From Streptomyces sp. FIT100 (GTDB lineage Bacteria; Actinomycetota; Actinomycetes; Streptomycetales; Streptomycetaceae): a DNA stretch of 64,000 bases. Both the position numbers and the translations under genes were made by a program. The stretch is from the NCBI RefSeq assembly GCF_024584805.1, contig NZ_CP075715.1, positions 4,642,526-4,706,525 on the forward strand. The letters are read 5' to 3'. This document shows, in pieces, positions 52,125 to 60,908 of this stretch; within the stretch, counting starts at the first letter, position 1, and each line of letters opens with the position of its first letter. A model generated the notes under the pieces. It worked only from the letters and a program-made list of their open reading frames with translations. It was not told the DNA's origin and ran no database searches.

Positions 52125-52166
52125 AAACGGCCCGTGATCTGCGGAAACGCAGATCAGGGGCCGTTT
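52125..52166 (+). terminator. Hairpin behind the third att copy
   Basis: Stem of 9 bp, one G-G mismatch, 9 bp, with GAAA loop and closing T-rich 3' end. Third member of the covarying hairpin set. Confidence 0.8.
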
Positions 52167-52361
52167 CGTGTACGCCGGAGCTCCTTGCCGTCGTCCCGTG
52201 GTCCACGTCTATGGAGCTGGGAGTGCAAGCCACCGAGCGGGTGTGGAGGGCCACCCGCACCGGCACCACGAGCGCCCCTACACGCGCTTCCACATCCTTC
52301 TGGTGGGCCGGCTCTTCCGGAAGGCATCCCAGGCCAAGGCGGCGCACCGGCTGGGCGACCC

Positions 52362-52613
52362 GGTTGGCTGGGCGAGGTCATCAAAGAGGCCCTCGTCCCG
52401 GCTGCCTCGGATCCCGCCTGGCAATTGGTCGCCGAGCCGCGGTTCTGCCGGTAGTGGTACGCGTTCGGGGGCACCGGGATCGAGCTGGTGCCGGGTGGGG
52501 CGATGGTCCTGTGGTGGGACGAGCACGGTCGCTTTCCGGCACCGGTGGCGGCTTGGCTGCCGGAGCCGGGTGGCCTCGTCGAGATCCCGCCAGGGCGCGG
52601 CCGCAGGGGCTGA
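52362..52613 (+). pseudogene. Decayed hypothetical gene with internal stop
   Basis: Coding-like frame GEVIKEALVPAASDPAWQLVA is cut by TAG at 52452-52454 and continues in the same frame as WYAFGGTGIELVPGGAMVL and FPAPVAAWLPEPGG to TGA at 52611. Preceding sequence (about 52170-52350) looks coding in another frame (YTRFHILLVGRLF). Family not recognised. Confidence 0.6.
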
Positions 52614-52712
52614 CGGCCGCGGTACGCGACGGGCCCCGCACGTCGATTCGTGGCATCGCGCCGCTCATTGGGTGTTCGCGACCCGTTCACATCGCGACCC
52701 TACGTTCACAGA

Positions 52713-53777
52713 ATGCCAGAAATCTCCAGCCGGGTGCGCGAGTCCCACGTGCCCCGTCAGCGTGGTGGCGCCGCGCTCGTCTCGTATGTACTGCCCGTCT
52801 TCAACGAACAGGACGGGATTCGCCACTTCCACGACGAGCTCGTGGCAGCGTTGGGTGAACGCCCCGAGTTCACCTATGAGTTGGTGTACGTGAACGACGG
52901 GTCCGCCGATGGCACCCTGGCCATCCTGGAGGACATCGCGAAGAACGACCGGCGCGTCCGGATCGTCGACTTCGCGCGCAACTTCGGACACCAGATGGCC
53001 ATCACGGCCGGTATCGACGAGGCCCGCGGCGACGCCGTCATCGTCATGGACACCGACCTCCAGGACCCGCCGAAGGTCAGCCTTGAGCTGATCGACGCCT
53101 GGCGGGACGGCGCGGAGATCGTGCATGCCCGGCGGCGTACCCGGCAGGACACGCTCTTCAAGCGGGCCACCGCGCACGCCTACTACCGGCTGCTGCGGTC
53201 CTCCACCGATGTGGACATCCCGCTGGACACCGGCGACTTCCGGCTCATGGACCGCCGCGCCGCCGATGAGCTGCGGCGTTTCCGTGAGCGCAGCCGGTTC
53301 GTGCGCGGCATGGTCGCCTCGATGGGCTTCCGCCAGAGCGAGGTGCACTTCGACCGGGACGAGCGGTTCGCCGGCGAGACGAAGTACCCGCTGCGCAAGA
53401 TGGCGCGGCTGGCGATCGACGGGCTGACCGGGTTCTCCACCGCGCCCCTCCAGATGATCACCAAGCTGGGCTTCGCCGTGCTCGCGCTGTCGCTCCTCGG
53501 CATCTGCTACGCACTCGCCATGAAGGTGCTGCGGCCCGAGATCACGGTCTCCGGCTGGACGATGCTGATGGTGGTCGTGCTGTTCCTGGGCGGTGTGCAG
53601 ATGCTCTCGCTCGGTGTGCTGGGCAGCTACATCGGGCGTACGTACAGCGAGGTGCAGGGCCGGCCTCTGTACACCGTGCGACAGGTCATCGCGCATGACC
53701 ACGACGGGGCGGCGGGCGACGACGGGACCGCCAGCAGGACCGCCGGCAACGGCAACGGCACCGGCGATGACGACTGA
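52713..53777 (+). CDS. Family 2 glycosyltransferase, polyprenyl-phosphate type (GtrB-like)
   Basis: 354 aa from the ATG at 52713; no ribosome site, so translation may be leaderless. Catalytic domain at about 22-250 with VLPVFNEQDG, VNDGSADGT, the DxD-type VIVMDTDLQDPP and RNFGHQMAITAGID. Two C-terminal membrane helices (about 250-330) fit enzymes that load a sugar onto undecaprenyl/polyprenyl phosphate on the cytoplasmic face. Overlaps gtrA. Confidence 0.92.
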   Translation: MPEISSRVRESHVPRQRGGAALVSYVLPVFNEQDGIRHFHDELVAALGERPEFTYELVYVNDGSADGTLAILEDIAKNDRRVRIVDFARNFGHQMAITAGIDEARGDAVIVMDTDLQDPPKVSLELIDAWRDGAEIVHARRRTRQDTLFKRATAHAYYRLLRSSTDVDIPLDTGDFRLMDRRAADELRRFRERSRFVRGMVASMGFRQSEVHFDRDERFAGETKYPLRKMARLAIDGLTGFSTAPLQMITKLGFAVLALSLLGICYALAMKVLRPEITVSGWTMLMVVVLFLGGVQMLSLGVLGSYIGRTYSEVQGRPLYTVRQVIAHDHDGAAGDDGTASRTAGNGNGTGDDD

Positions 53778-54252
53778 CAGTACGGTGACGGCCGAGGACG
53801 GGCCCTCGGCCGACGGTGCGGCAGCGGTGGCCGACGGCGCGGTGCGCACCGAGGCCCCCGCGGGCGACGACACACGCGCACGCGACGTCCGTCAGCTGAT
53901 CACCTACGCGCTCGTCGGCGGCAGCGGCGTTCTGCTGGACATGGGCGCGTTCCTGCTGCTCTACAACGTGATCGGGCTGCACGAGCAGGTGGCCAACATC
54001 CTCTCCACCAGCCTCGGCATCACCAACAACTTCGTCCTCAACGCCCTGTTCACGTTCAGCAAGCGCGACCGTCTGCTGGTGCGCTACCTGCGCTTCTACG
54101 CCGTCGGCCTGACCGGCATCGCCCTGACCTTCGTGCTGCTCGCGGTGTTCTCCCGCGGGCTCGGCATCGATCCGAACCTGGTGAAGGCCGGCTCGCTGCC
54201 GGTGGTGCTGGTCTTCCAGTTCGTGCTCAACAGAAAGTGGAGTTTCGCATGA
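53767..54252 (+). CDS. GtrA-family membrane protein (lipid-linked sugar flippase)
   Basis: 161 aa; about 38 disordered acidic residues, then four helices with LITYALVGGSGVLLDMGAFLL and the C-terminal FQFVLNRKWSF signature. GtrA proteins are thought to flip polyprenyl-phosphate sugars. Overlaps the GT2 gene by 11 bp and the FAD gene by 4 bp, giving a three-gene unit. Confidence 0.92.
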   Translation: MTTDSTVTAEDGPSADGAAAVADGAVRTEAPAGDDTRARDVRQLITYALVGGSGVLLDMGAFLLLYNVIGLHEQVANILSTSLGITNNFVLNALFTFSKRDRLLVRYLRFYAVGLTGIALTFVLLAVFSRGLGIDPNLVKAGSLPVVLVFQFVLNRKWSFA

Positions 54253-55517
54253 ATCTCGGCGTCATCGGCGCGGGAGCAACCGGCCTGACCGCCGCGTACG
54301 ACGCGGTCAAGCAGGGCCACGCGGTCACCGTCCTGGAGGCCGCCGACGAGCTCGGCGGGCTCGCCGCGTCGATCCCCGTCGGGGGAGTGCCGCTGGAGCG
54401 CTACTACCACCACATCTTCCGCAGCGACCGCCAGATGATCGAGCTCATAGAGGAGCTGGGTCTCGGCGGTGACCTGCGCTTCCACAAGACCACGACCGGG
54501 GTGTTCCGCAACGGGCGGATGCACCCCTTCAGCACCCCGCTGGAGATGCTGGGCTCCCCGCTGTACGGGCTGCCGGCCGGCATCCGCTTCGGTCTGTCGT
54601 CGGCGTGGCTGAAGGTGGTACGCGACGGCGAGCGCTTCAACGACCGCACCGCGCTGAGCTGGTTGAACAAGTGGGCGGGGCGGCGCGCCACCGAGGCCGT
54701 CTGGGAGCCGCTGCTGCGCGGCAAGTTCGGCGACCGCGCCGACCAGGTGTCGATGGCCTGGCTGTGGGCGAGAGTCCACTGCCGCACCTTCGAACTGGGC
54801 TACCTGGACGGCGGGTTCGAGCGGGTGTACGCGGCGCTGCGCGACCGGATCGCCGAGCGCGGCGGCAAGGTCGAGTTCGGCAAGCGGATGGAGACGATCC
54901 GCCAGGACGGCGACGACGGCCCGGTCACGGTGAACACCGCCGACGGCGCCTCGTACACCTTCGACCGGCTGATCGTCACCACTCCGCAGCCCGCCTTCGC
55001 GAAGGCGGCCGACGCGCCGGCCGACGACGCGGTGTGGCGCAACCAGTACCTGGGCGCCACCTGCTTCGTCCTTGAGCTGGACCGCAGCGCCATCCCGTAC
55101 TACTGGCTCAACATCAACGAGCCGGACTTCCCCTTCCTCGCCGTCGTCGAGCACACGAAGATGGTCGACCGGGCGCAGTACGGCGGCCGCCACATCCTCT
55201 ACGTGGGCAACTACGTCGAGCGGGACGACTGGCGCTTCACCACCGAGCCGGGCGAGCTGCTGGAGCGGTATCTGCCGTGGCTCAAGAAGCTCAACCCGGA
55301 GTTCGACCGCTCCTGGATCCAGGACTGGCACTTCTCGCGGGCGCCGTTCGCGCAGCCCGTGGTCACGCCCGAGTACAAGGCGCTGATCCCCGGCCACGAC
55401 ACCCACCTCAGCCGGGTGACGCTGGCGACGATGGCGCAGATCTACCCCCAGGACCGGGGGCAGAGCTACTCGGTGGAGCTCGGGCACAAGGCGGCGAGGA
55501 TCGCCGGGGCGGCCTGA
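54249..55517 (+). CDS. FAD-dependent oxidoreductase (amine-oxidase/protoporphyrinogen-oxidase fold)
   Basis: 422 aa. Dinucleotide-binding GVIGAGATGLTAAYDAV at 4-20 and the GG motif ADELGGLAAS. RYYHHIFRSDRQMIELIEELGLG and LLRGKFGDRADQVSMAWLWAR are seen in the subgroup found with glycosyltransferases. The substrate could be a sugar or prenyl intermediate of this pathway; no published activity is assumed. ATGA-coupled to gtrA and ends before a strong bidirectional hairpin. Confidence 0.88.
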   Translation: MNLGVIGAGATGLTAAYDAVKQGHAVTVLEAADELGGLAASIPVGGVPLERYYHHIFRSDRQMIELIEELGLGGDLRFHKTTTGVFRNGRMHPFSTPLEMLGSPLYGLPAGIRFGLSSAWLKVVRDGERFNDRTALSWLNKWAGRRATEAVWEPLLRGKFGDRADQVSMAWLWARVHCRTFELGYLDGGFERVYAALRDRIAERGGKVEFGKRMETIRQDGDDGPVTVNTADGASYTFDRLIVTTPQPAFAKAADAPADDAVWRNQYLGATCFVLELDRSAIPYYWLNINEPDFPFLAVVEHTKMVDRAQYGGRHILYVGNYVERDDWRFTTEPGELLERYLPWLKKLNPEFDRSWIQDWHFSRAPFAQPVVTPEYKALIPGHDTHLSRVTLATMAQIYPQDRGQSYSVELGHKAARIAGAA

Positions 55518-55606
55518 CCTTCCCCGGCCACTGGCTCCACCGGCCACTGGCTCCACCGGTCACCGGTCACTGGACCTCTGGTCTCCGGCCTTCGGCCCCG
55601 GCCACG

Positions 55607-55647
55607 ACGAAGGCCCCGGCGGTGCGCAAGCCCGCCGGGGCCTTCGT
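55607..55647. terminator. Bidirectional terminator
   Basis: Perfect 16-bp stem (55607-55622 with 55632-55647) and a 9-nt loop between the converging FAD oxidoreductase and membrane protein genes. Confidence 0.9.
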
Positions 55648-55676
55648 ATGCCGTGCGCCGTGACGCCGCGCGCGGG

Positions 55677-57455
55677 TCAGTGCGGGTGGCGCAGGGGGCA
55701 CACCACGAGCTGCTGGCCCTGCGTCGGCTTGGGGCACTCGTACGTGTTCCGGATCGCGGCGGCGATACGGGGGTTGATCACGCCGAGCGACATCCAGCTG
55801 GGGTGGTAGACGGCGTACGCGGCCGGGTGCTCCTGGGTGACACAGCGCACGTTCTCCCTGGTGGACGTGAGCGAGGCCGCCTTGGTGAGCTGCTTGGGCA
55901 CGTTCAGGAAGGTGGGGAAGGGGTAACGGCAGGCGGTCGGGTGGCCGATGTAGTACGCCTGCTGGCCGAAGGACAGGTAGAGCACCTCTGCCCCGTCGGG
56001 CAGTTCGGCCCTGACCTGCTCGGCGGCGGCCTCGGCCGACTGCGACTGCTGCTTGAGTTCGGCGTTCGTGGTGACGACGGTCCCGAGGATCACCCGGACC
56101 CCGGAGGTGGGCCAGACGGTCGCGGCCAGGCACACGGCGAGCGCGAGGGTGGTCAGGGCCACGGGGGCACCACGCCGGCGCGGGCGGGGCGCGACACGGG
56201 AGACACGGGCGCGGGCACGCAGGACGTCGACGAGCGCGGCGACGAGGGAGGCGGCGGACGCGAGCCAGGCGAGCACCGCCGTGTCCACGTCGGTCCGTAC
56301 GAACGCGAGCAGCGGCGTCAGCACCCCGAGCAGGAAGGCGAGCACGGTCAGGCACAGCGGGGGCCGGCCGTGCCTGCCGTACCAGCGGCCGATCGCGAGA
56401 CCGGTCAGCGCCGCGGCCACGACGGGAAGGTTCTCCCCGTGGTACGCAAACCAGTTGCCCTGGTAGACCACGACGGACAGGCCGCCGGCGACGAGGAGCA
56501 CGGTGACCAGCGTGGCCTCGATGCGCCGGCGGCGGGACGAGAGGGTCGTCGCGAACAGCAGCAGCGCGCCCGGCAGCAGCGCGAGAACCGGTGTGACCGT
56601 GATCCGGTCGCCCAGATAGTCGGCGGTCCGCTGGAGCAGATCGGAGGCGACGACGGGTTCGCTGCCGAACGCGTGCGCGTTGATGTACGGCATGTCGCGC
56701 AGCCACTGGAGTTCGCGCGAGCCGGCCCAGGCGCTGAACGCGAACAGCAGACCGGTGGCGACGGCGGTTGCGGCGGCGAGCAGCAGGGCCCGTACGCGGT
56801 CCACGGCGAAGACGATCAGCAGCGCCATCGCCGCGGTGCCCGCGGTGGAGTACTTCATCAGCACGGCGAGGCCGAGCGGGAGCGAGGCGAGAGCGGCGGC
56901 CTGCCAGCGGCTGCGGATGCCGAGTGCGGCGGCGAGGGCTCCCATCGCGAGGACGATCGCGAACCACTCCGGCTGCAGGTAGTCGATGACGGGCGCGAAG
57001 GCGAGCGTCAGGGCGGCCAGGCCCGCGGTGAGGGCCGCGTCCCGCTCGGGCATCCGCCGGCGCAGGGCCCGGTGCAGCAGAAGTCCGGCCGCCGCGGCCA
57101 GGACGATGCCGACGAGCCGCATGAGGCCCTCGCTCACCGCAATCGGCGCGCTGCCGGTTGCGCCGCCGGTGACGAAGTCCAGAGCGGCGAGGACCCAGCG
57201 GTAGAAAAGGGGGCGGTGGGCGAATATCTCCGAGGGGGAGATGCCGCCTTCTCCGGTCGTCCGCATAGCCGCCAGTACATAGCGGATATCGAGAAAGACA
57301 CCCGCCGTGAGCGTGGTGTAGATCAGCAGCGCGGCGGTGGTGATGGCGGTGGTCCACCCCGCGGGGGAGGTGAAGCGCAGCGGGCGGGAGGCCGGTCTGC
57401 GCGGGCTCTGTCTGCGCTGGATCGCAGGCGGAGTTGAGGTGGATATATCGGTCAC
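55677..57455 (-). CDS. Large multi-pass membrane protein, GT-C glycosyltransferase-like
   Basis: 592 aa from the GTG at 57455 (TDISTSTPPAIQ follows); the upstream frame is a shadow. About eleven hydrophobic helices from residue 38 to 440, then an exported C-terminal domain of about 150 residues with Cys (TACRYPF, NVRCVTQ, TYECPKP) and aromatic residues. A lumenal acidic loop after the first helix (RYVLAAMRTTGEGG, AHRPLFYRWV) fits GT-C enzymes using polyprenyl-phosphate sugars, which matches the facing gene cluster. Donor and acceptor unknown. Confidence 0.78.
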   Translation of the reverse strand: MTDISTSTPPAIQRRQSPRRPASRPLRFTSPAGWTTAITTAALLIYTTLTAGVFLDIRYVLAAMRTTGEGGISPSEIFAHRPLFYRWVLAALDFVTGGATGSAPIAVSEGLMRLVGIVLAAAAGLLLHRALRRRMPERDAALTAGLAALTLAFAPVIDYLQPEWFAIVLAMGALAAALGIRSRWQAAALASLPLGLAVLMKYSTAGTAAMALLIVFAVDRVRALLLAAATAVATGLLFAFSAWAGSRELQWLRDMPYINAHAFGSEPVVASDLLQRTADYLGDRITVTPVLALLPGALLLFATTLSSRRRRIEATLVTVLLVAGGLSVVVYQGNWFAYHGENLPVVAAALTGLAIGRWYGRHGRPPLCLTVLAFLLGVLTPLLAFVRTDVDTAVLAWLASAASLVAALVDVLRARARVSRVAPRPRRRGAPVALTTLALAVCLAATVWPTSGVRVILGTVVTTNAELKQQSQSAEAAAEQVRAELPDGAEVLYLSFGQQAYYIGHPTACRYPFPTFLNVPKQLTKAASLTSTRENVRCVTQEHPAAYAVYHPSWMSLGVINPRIAAAIRNTYECPKPTQGQQLVVCPLRHPH

Positions 57456-57562
57456 GTCCGCGAACCTAGCACCGTATTCGGGCGGAATTACGGGGCGGTG
57501 GACGGGGATTCGACCGGGTCGCCAGTTCTTCATCTGGAATTTGCTTGGGTGGCGATTGAGGG

Positions 57563-57638
57563 GCGAGGGACCCGGCGAATCGCGAGGGATCCGGAGAAGA
57601 GCGAGGGACTCGGAGAAGAGCGAAGGATCCGGCGAAGA
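57563..57638. repeat. Four 19-bp tandem repeats
   Basis: Units begin at 57563, 57582, 57601 and 57620 with consensus GCGAGGGATCCGGAGAAGA; two to five differences each. Located between the end of the NAD(P)-binding gene and the promoter of the membrane protein. Confidence 0.88.
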
Positions 57639-57658
57639 GGAGTGCGCGGGCCGAGGGC

Positions 57659-58315
57659 TCAGTTGCCCGCGATGTCCTTGACCGCGACCACCACCGGCAC
57701 CGTCCCGCTGATCAGCTCCAGGGTCAGACCGGCCGTCGCCGGCGTCTCCAGCAGCTCCGCCAGGACCGCCGCGACGTCGTCGCGCGGCACCGGGCCGCGG
57801 CCGGTGTGCGCCTCCAGGCGCACGAGACCGGTCCCCGCGTCGTTCGTCAGCATCCCGGGGCGCAGGATCGTCCACTCCAGGCCGCTCTGCGCGCGCACGT
57901 ACGCGTCCGCCGCGCCCTTCGCCCGCAGGTAGGCGTCGAAGACGTCGTCGCCCTTGTGCTCCGGGTCGGCGCCCATGGACGAGACGACGATGTACCGGCG
58001 TACGCCCGCCCGTTGGGCCGCGTCCGCGAACAGCTCCGCCGCGGCGCGGTCCACCGTGTCCTTGCGGGCGACGCCGCTGCCGGGACCCGCGCCCGCCGCG
58101 AAGACGGCGGCGTCGGCGCCGGACATCACCTCCGCCACCTGCTCCACCGAGGCCGACTCCAGGTCCAGCACGACCGGCTCCGCCCCGGCCGCGCGCAGGG
58201 CGTCGGCCTGCTCCGGATTGCGGATGACGCCCGCGACCTCGTGCCCGCCCGTGGAGAGCAGCAGCTCCAGGCGCAGCGCGATCTGACCGTGTCCTCCAGC
58301 GATGACAATGCGCAT
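57659..58315 (-). CDS. NAD(P)-binding Rossmann protein (atypical SDR, NmrA-like)
   Basis: 218 aa from the ATG at 58315; GTG two codons earlier is possible. GGHGQIA near residue 8 is the dinucleotide-binding loop, VVLDLESASVEQ follows, and IVVSSMGADPEHKG and WTILRPGMLTNDAGTG are typical of YwnB/YtfG-like proteins. Probably a reductase or redox sensor; substrate unknown. Single gene. Confidence 0.88.
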   Translation of the reverse strand: MRIVIAGGHGQIALRLELLLSTGGHEVAGVIRNPEQADALRAAGAEPVVLDLESASVEQVAEVMSGADAAVFAAGAGPGSGVARKDTVDRAAAELFADAAQRAGVRRYIVVSSMGADPEHKGDDVFDAYLRAKGAADAYVRAQSGLEWTILRPGMLTNDAGTGLVRLEAHTGRGPVPRDDVAAVLAELLETPATAGLTLELISGTVPVVVAVKDIAGN

Positions 58316-58406
58316 GCTCACGACCGTACGCCGCTCCCGCGCCCACCGCTCGCGGCTTCGGCGCGGGCCCCTCCCGCCCGCCCCGGCCCGGGGTCTCCGT
58401 CCCGCC

Positions 58407-59654
58407 TCACGTCCCCCCGTCCGGCCTTCCCTGGCGGGGGAGTTCGAGGGCGAAGGCCGCCGCCGAGTCGCAGTACTCGCGGACCGCGCTCGTCCGGGCG
58501 ACCACGCGGCCCCGGTGGACCACGATGCGGCTGTAGGCGAGGGAGAGCACGCTCGTCAGGTCCTCCCCGCGCACGGCGAGGAGTTCGGCCGGGAAGCCCG
58601 CCTCGACGCGCACTTCGGGGAGGCCCATCGCCTGCCGCGCCGCGGCGCTGACGGCGTCGTAGGCGTCCGGGGAGCGCAGTCCGGACTGGGAGGCCAGGAG
58701 GAAGGCCGCCTCCAGGGGGTCCGCGCGGCCGACCGGATTGGCGAGGTCGCGCATCGCGCCGCTGCCCGCGGCGACGCGGACGCCGGCGGCGCGCAGGAGG
58801 CGGACCGGGGAGCCGCCGCGGAGCTGGGTGCCCGCGCAGCCGCCCTGGGGGAGGCAGACCACGGTGACGCCGGCCGCCGCCAGCTGGTCCGCCGCGCGGG
58901 AGGCGACCTCGGCGGGGAGCCGGGCCAGGCCCGTGCACGGGCCGATCGAGACGCCGGGGCGCAGGCCGCCCGCCATGGCGGCGAGGCGGGCGAGGCGCGC
59001 CGGGTCGTCGCCGTCGGTGTGCAGGTCGACGGCGCAGCCGTGCTCGGCGGCGGCCTGAAGCACCGCCTCCGTGTACCCCATAGGGTCCGGGTCCAGGTCC
59101 GGGCAGCCGCCGGCCACGGTCGCGCCCATCTTCACCGCGTCGTGCAGCATCGCCAGCCCGTCGGCGCCGGCCAGGCCGGTCAGCAGCCGCGGCATGGCGA
59201 CCGTGCTCAGCTCGGCCAGCCCGCGCAGCGAACGCCGGGCCTGGAGGACGCCCTCCAGTGGCCCGAGCCCCTGCACGTCCCCGATCCGCACATGCGAGCG
59301 CAGCGCCGTCGCGCCGTGCCCGAGCTGGAGCAGCGCGGCCTCGGTGGCGCGTCGCTGGACGTCCTCGACGGCGTACGACACCGGGCCGTCGGTGCCCGGC
59401 GCGGTGAGGGCGGTGTCGCCGTGGATGTGCGGCTCGGCGGGGGCGGGGAGCAGCAGGAAGCCGTGGAGATCCACCCGCGGGGAGTGCGCCTTGGCCGTCT
59501 CGCTGAGGCTGCCGGCGGTGCCGACGGCCTCGATGCGGCCGCCGCTGAGCCGTACGTCGACCGTGCGGCCGTCGGTGAGCCGGGCGCCGCACAGCAGGAG
59601 TGCGGTGGTGTCGGCGGTGGCGCCGTCGGGCGGTTGCGCCTGGCTGTCGGGCAT
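58407..59654 (-). CDS. Amidohydrolase-superfamily protein (cytosine-deaminase-like)
   Basis: 415 aa. The metal-binding HxH is in PAEPHIHGDTAL near residue 76, followed by GATALRSHVRIGD (His), AVDLHTDGDDPA (His/Asp) and VAAGSGAMRDLANPVG where the catalytic Asp of cytosine deaminase is normally found (GSDNVRD); here it reads GSGAMRD, so one expected Asp is Gly. C-terminal strands complete the composite beta-sandwich. Substrate uncertain. Confidence 0.82.
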   Translation of the reverse strand: MPDSQAQPPDGATADTTALLLCGARLTDGRTVDVRLSGGRIEAVGTAGSLSETAKAHSPRVDLHGFLLLPAPAEPHIHGDTALTAPGTDGPVSYAVEDVQRRATEAALLQLGHGATALRSHVRIGDVQGLGPLEGVLQARRSLRGLAELSTVAMPRLLTGLAGADGLAMLHDAVKMGATVAGGCPDLDPDPMGYTEAVLQAAAEHGCAVDLHTDGDDPARLARLAAMAGGLRPGVSIGPCTGLARLPAEVASRAADQLAAAGVTVVCLPQGGCAGTQLRGGSPVRLLRAAGVRVAAGSGAMRDLANPVGRADPLEAAFLLASQSGLRSPDAYDAVSAAARQAMGLPEVRVEAGFPAELLAVRGEDLTSVLSLAYSRIVVHRGRVVARTSAVREYCDSAAAFALELPRQGRPDGGT

Positions 59655-59906
59655 CGCGCTCCTCGCTCAGGACGACGGTGCAGGTGAGACGGTCACGATC
59701 ACACAGCGTGAGTCGAGCCTAGGGGCGCGCGCACCGCGCTTCGAGAAGGAGCGCAATAGTCGTACCGGTGTGACCACGAGTGGCGTACGGGACCGGTGGG
59801 ACGGCCCCGGACGCACACCCTGCGCGTACGTCCCCGAAGGCGGGCAGTGCGGCCCGTAAACGGATTTGGGCGATCGGCGGCGGACCGTGTAATGTCTTCA
59901 TCGCTC

Positions 59907-59979
59907 GCCCCAATAGCTCAGTCGGCAGAGCGTCTCCATGGTAAGGAGAAGGTCTACGGTTCGATTCCGTATTGGGGCT
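59907..59979 (+). tRNA. tRNA-Thr (GGT)
   Basis: 73 nt; acceptor GCCCCAA/TTGGGGC, discriminator T, anticodon GGT at 59940-59942 in CTCC-ATGGTAA-GGAG, T loop TTCGATT. CCA is not encoded. Confidence 0.97.
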
Positions 59980-59994
59980 CTGGTGTTGGAAGAT

Positions 59995-60012
59995 CCTCGC
60001 CTTCGGGCGAGG
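59995..60012 (+). other. UUCG hairpin between two tRNA genes
   Basis: 7-bp stem CCTCGCC/GGCGAGG with TTCG loop. Possible processing or attenuation element in a shared tRNA transcript. Confidence 0.7.
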
Positions 60013-60027
60013 TGATCCCGGCATCAC

Positions 60028-60100
60028 AGCGGTGTAGCTCAGTCGGTAGAGCAAGCGGCTCATAATCGCTGTGTCACCGGTTCAAGTCCGGTCACCGCTA
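60028..60100 (+). tRNA. tRNA-Met (CAT), elongator type
   Basis: 73 nt; acceptor AGCGGTG/CACCGCT, discriminator A, anticodon CAT at 60061-60063, T loop TTCAAGT. The first base pair A-T is formed, unlike initiator tRNA, where it is unpaired. Confidence 0.96.
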
Positions 60101-60105
60101 CACAC

Positions 60106-60148
60106 AGTAGCCGATTGTGGGGTCGGTCCTTCGATCGGCTACTCTTTT
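60106..60148 (+). terminator. Intrinsic terminator of tRNA-Met
   Basis: 10-bp stem AGTAGCCGAT/ATCGGCTACT followed by CTTTTTG, one of the few hairpins here with a T-tract. Confidence 0.82.
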
Positions 60149-60187
60149 TGCGTTCATCCGTTCATCGTCCGTCCAAGGAGCACTCAC

Positions 60188-60352
60188 GTGGCTGCCACCG
60201 ACGTCCGCCCGAAGATCACGCTGGCCTGCGTGGAGTGCAAGGAGCGGAACTACATCACCAAGAAGAACCGGCGCAACAACCCGGACCGTCTTGAGATGAA
60301 GAAGCACTGCCCGCGCTGCAACGCGCACACTGCGCACCGCGAGACGCGCTGA
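60188..60352 (+). CDS. rpmG: 50S ribosomal protein L33, zinc-binding form
   Basis: 54 aa, GTG start with AAGGAG seven bases upstream. C14/C17 (CVEC) and C41/C44 (CPRC) bind zinc, so this is the Cys-positive paralog; Streptomyces usually also has a zinc-free copy elsewhere. Located 88 bp behind tRNA-Met. Confidence 0.97.
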   Translation: MAATDVRPKITLACVECKERNYITKKNRRNNPDRLEMKKHCPRCNAHTAHRETR

Positions 60353-60366
60353 ATCAGGCTCGAACG

Positions 60367-60395
60367 CGAGGCCGCCCCCTTTGGGGGCGGCCTCG
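60367..60395 (+). terminator. rpmG terminator
   Basis: 13-bp stem CGAGGCCGCCCCC with its complement, loop TTT; fifteen bases after the stop. Confidence 0.88.
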
Positions 60396-60450
60396 TGTCG
60401 TTTCTGCCGGGGTTACCGGCAAGGCAAGAAAACCAGGAGGTAGCGAGTCC

Positions 60451-60903
60451 ATGGCGCTCGACCAGTCCTTCGTCGGGCGGACCTATCCGCCCACCGCGCC
60501 GTACGAGGTCGGCCGGGAGAAGATCAGGGAGTTCGCGGAGGCGGTGGGCGACGAGAATCCCGCGTACACCGATCCCGATGCTGCCAAGCAGCTCGGGCAC
60601 TCCGATGTGATCGCCCCGCCGACCTTTGTGTTCGCAATCACGTTCAAGGCCGCGGGACAGGTCATCGCCGATCCGCAACTGGGTCTGGACTACAGCCGCG
60701 TGGTGCACGGCGACCAGAAGTTCTCGTACACCCGTCCGGTGCGGGCGGGGGACCGGCTCTCGGTCGTCTCGACCATCGAGGCGATCAAGTCCCTCGCGGG
60801 CAACGACATCCTGGACATCCGCGGTGAGGTGCGCGACGAGGCCGGTGCGCACGTCGTGACCGCGTGGACGAAGCTCGTGGCGCGCGGCGCCGAGGAGGTC
60901 TGA
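60451..60903 (+). CDS. MaoC-like dehydratase, N-terminal type (HadA/UPF0336)
   Basis: 150 aa, AGGAGG upstream. Hot-dog fold; FVGRTYPPTAPYEVGREKIREFA, IAPPTFVFAITF and VHGDQKFSYTRPVRAGD are family signatures. It lacks the catalytic Asp/His pair found in its neighbour and probably forms a heterodimer with it as a 3-hydroxyacyl thioester dehydratase. Confidence 0.92.
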   Translation: MALDQSFVGRTYPPTAPYEVGREKIREFAEAVGDENPAYTDPDAAKQLGHSDVIAPPTFVFAITFKAAGQVIADPQLGLDYSRVVHGDQKFSYTRPVRAGDRLSVVSTIEAIKSLAGNDILDIRGEVRDEAGAHVVTAWTKLVARGAEEV

Positions 60904-60908
60904 CCGGT

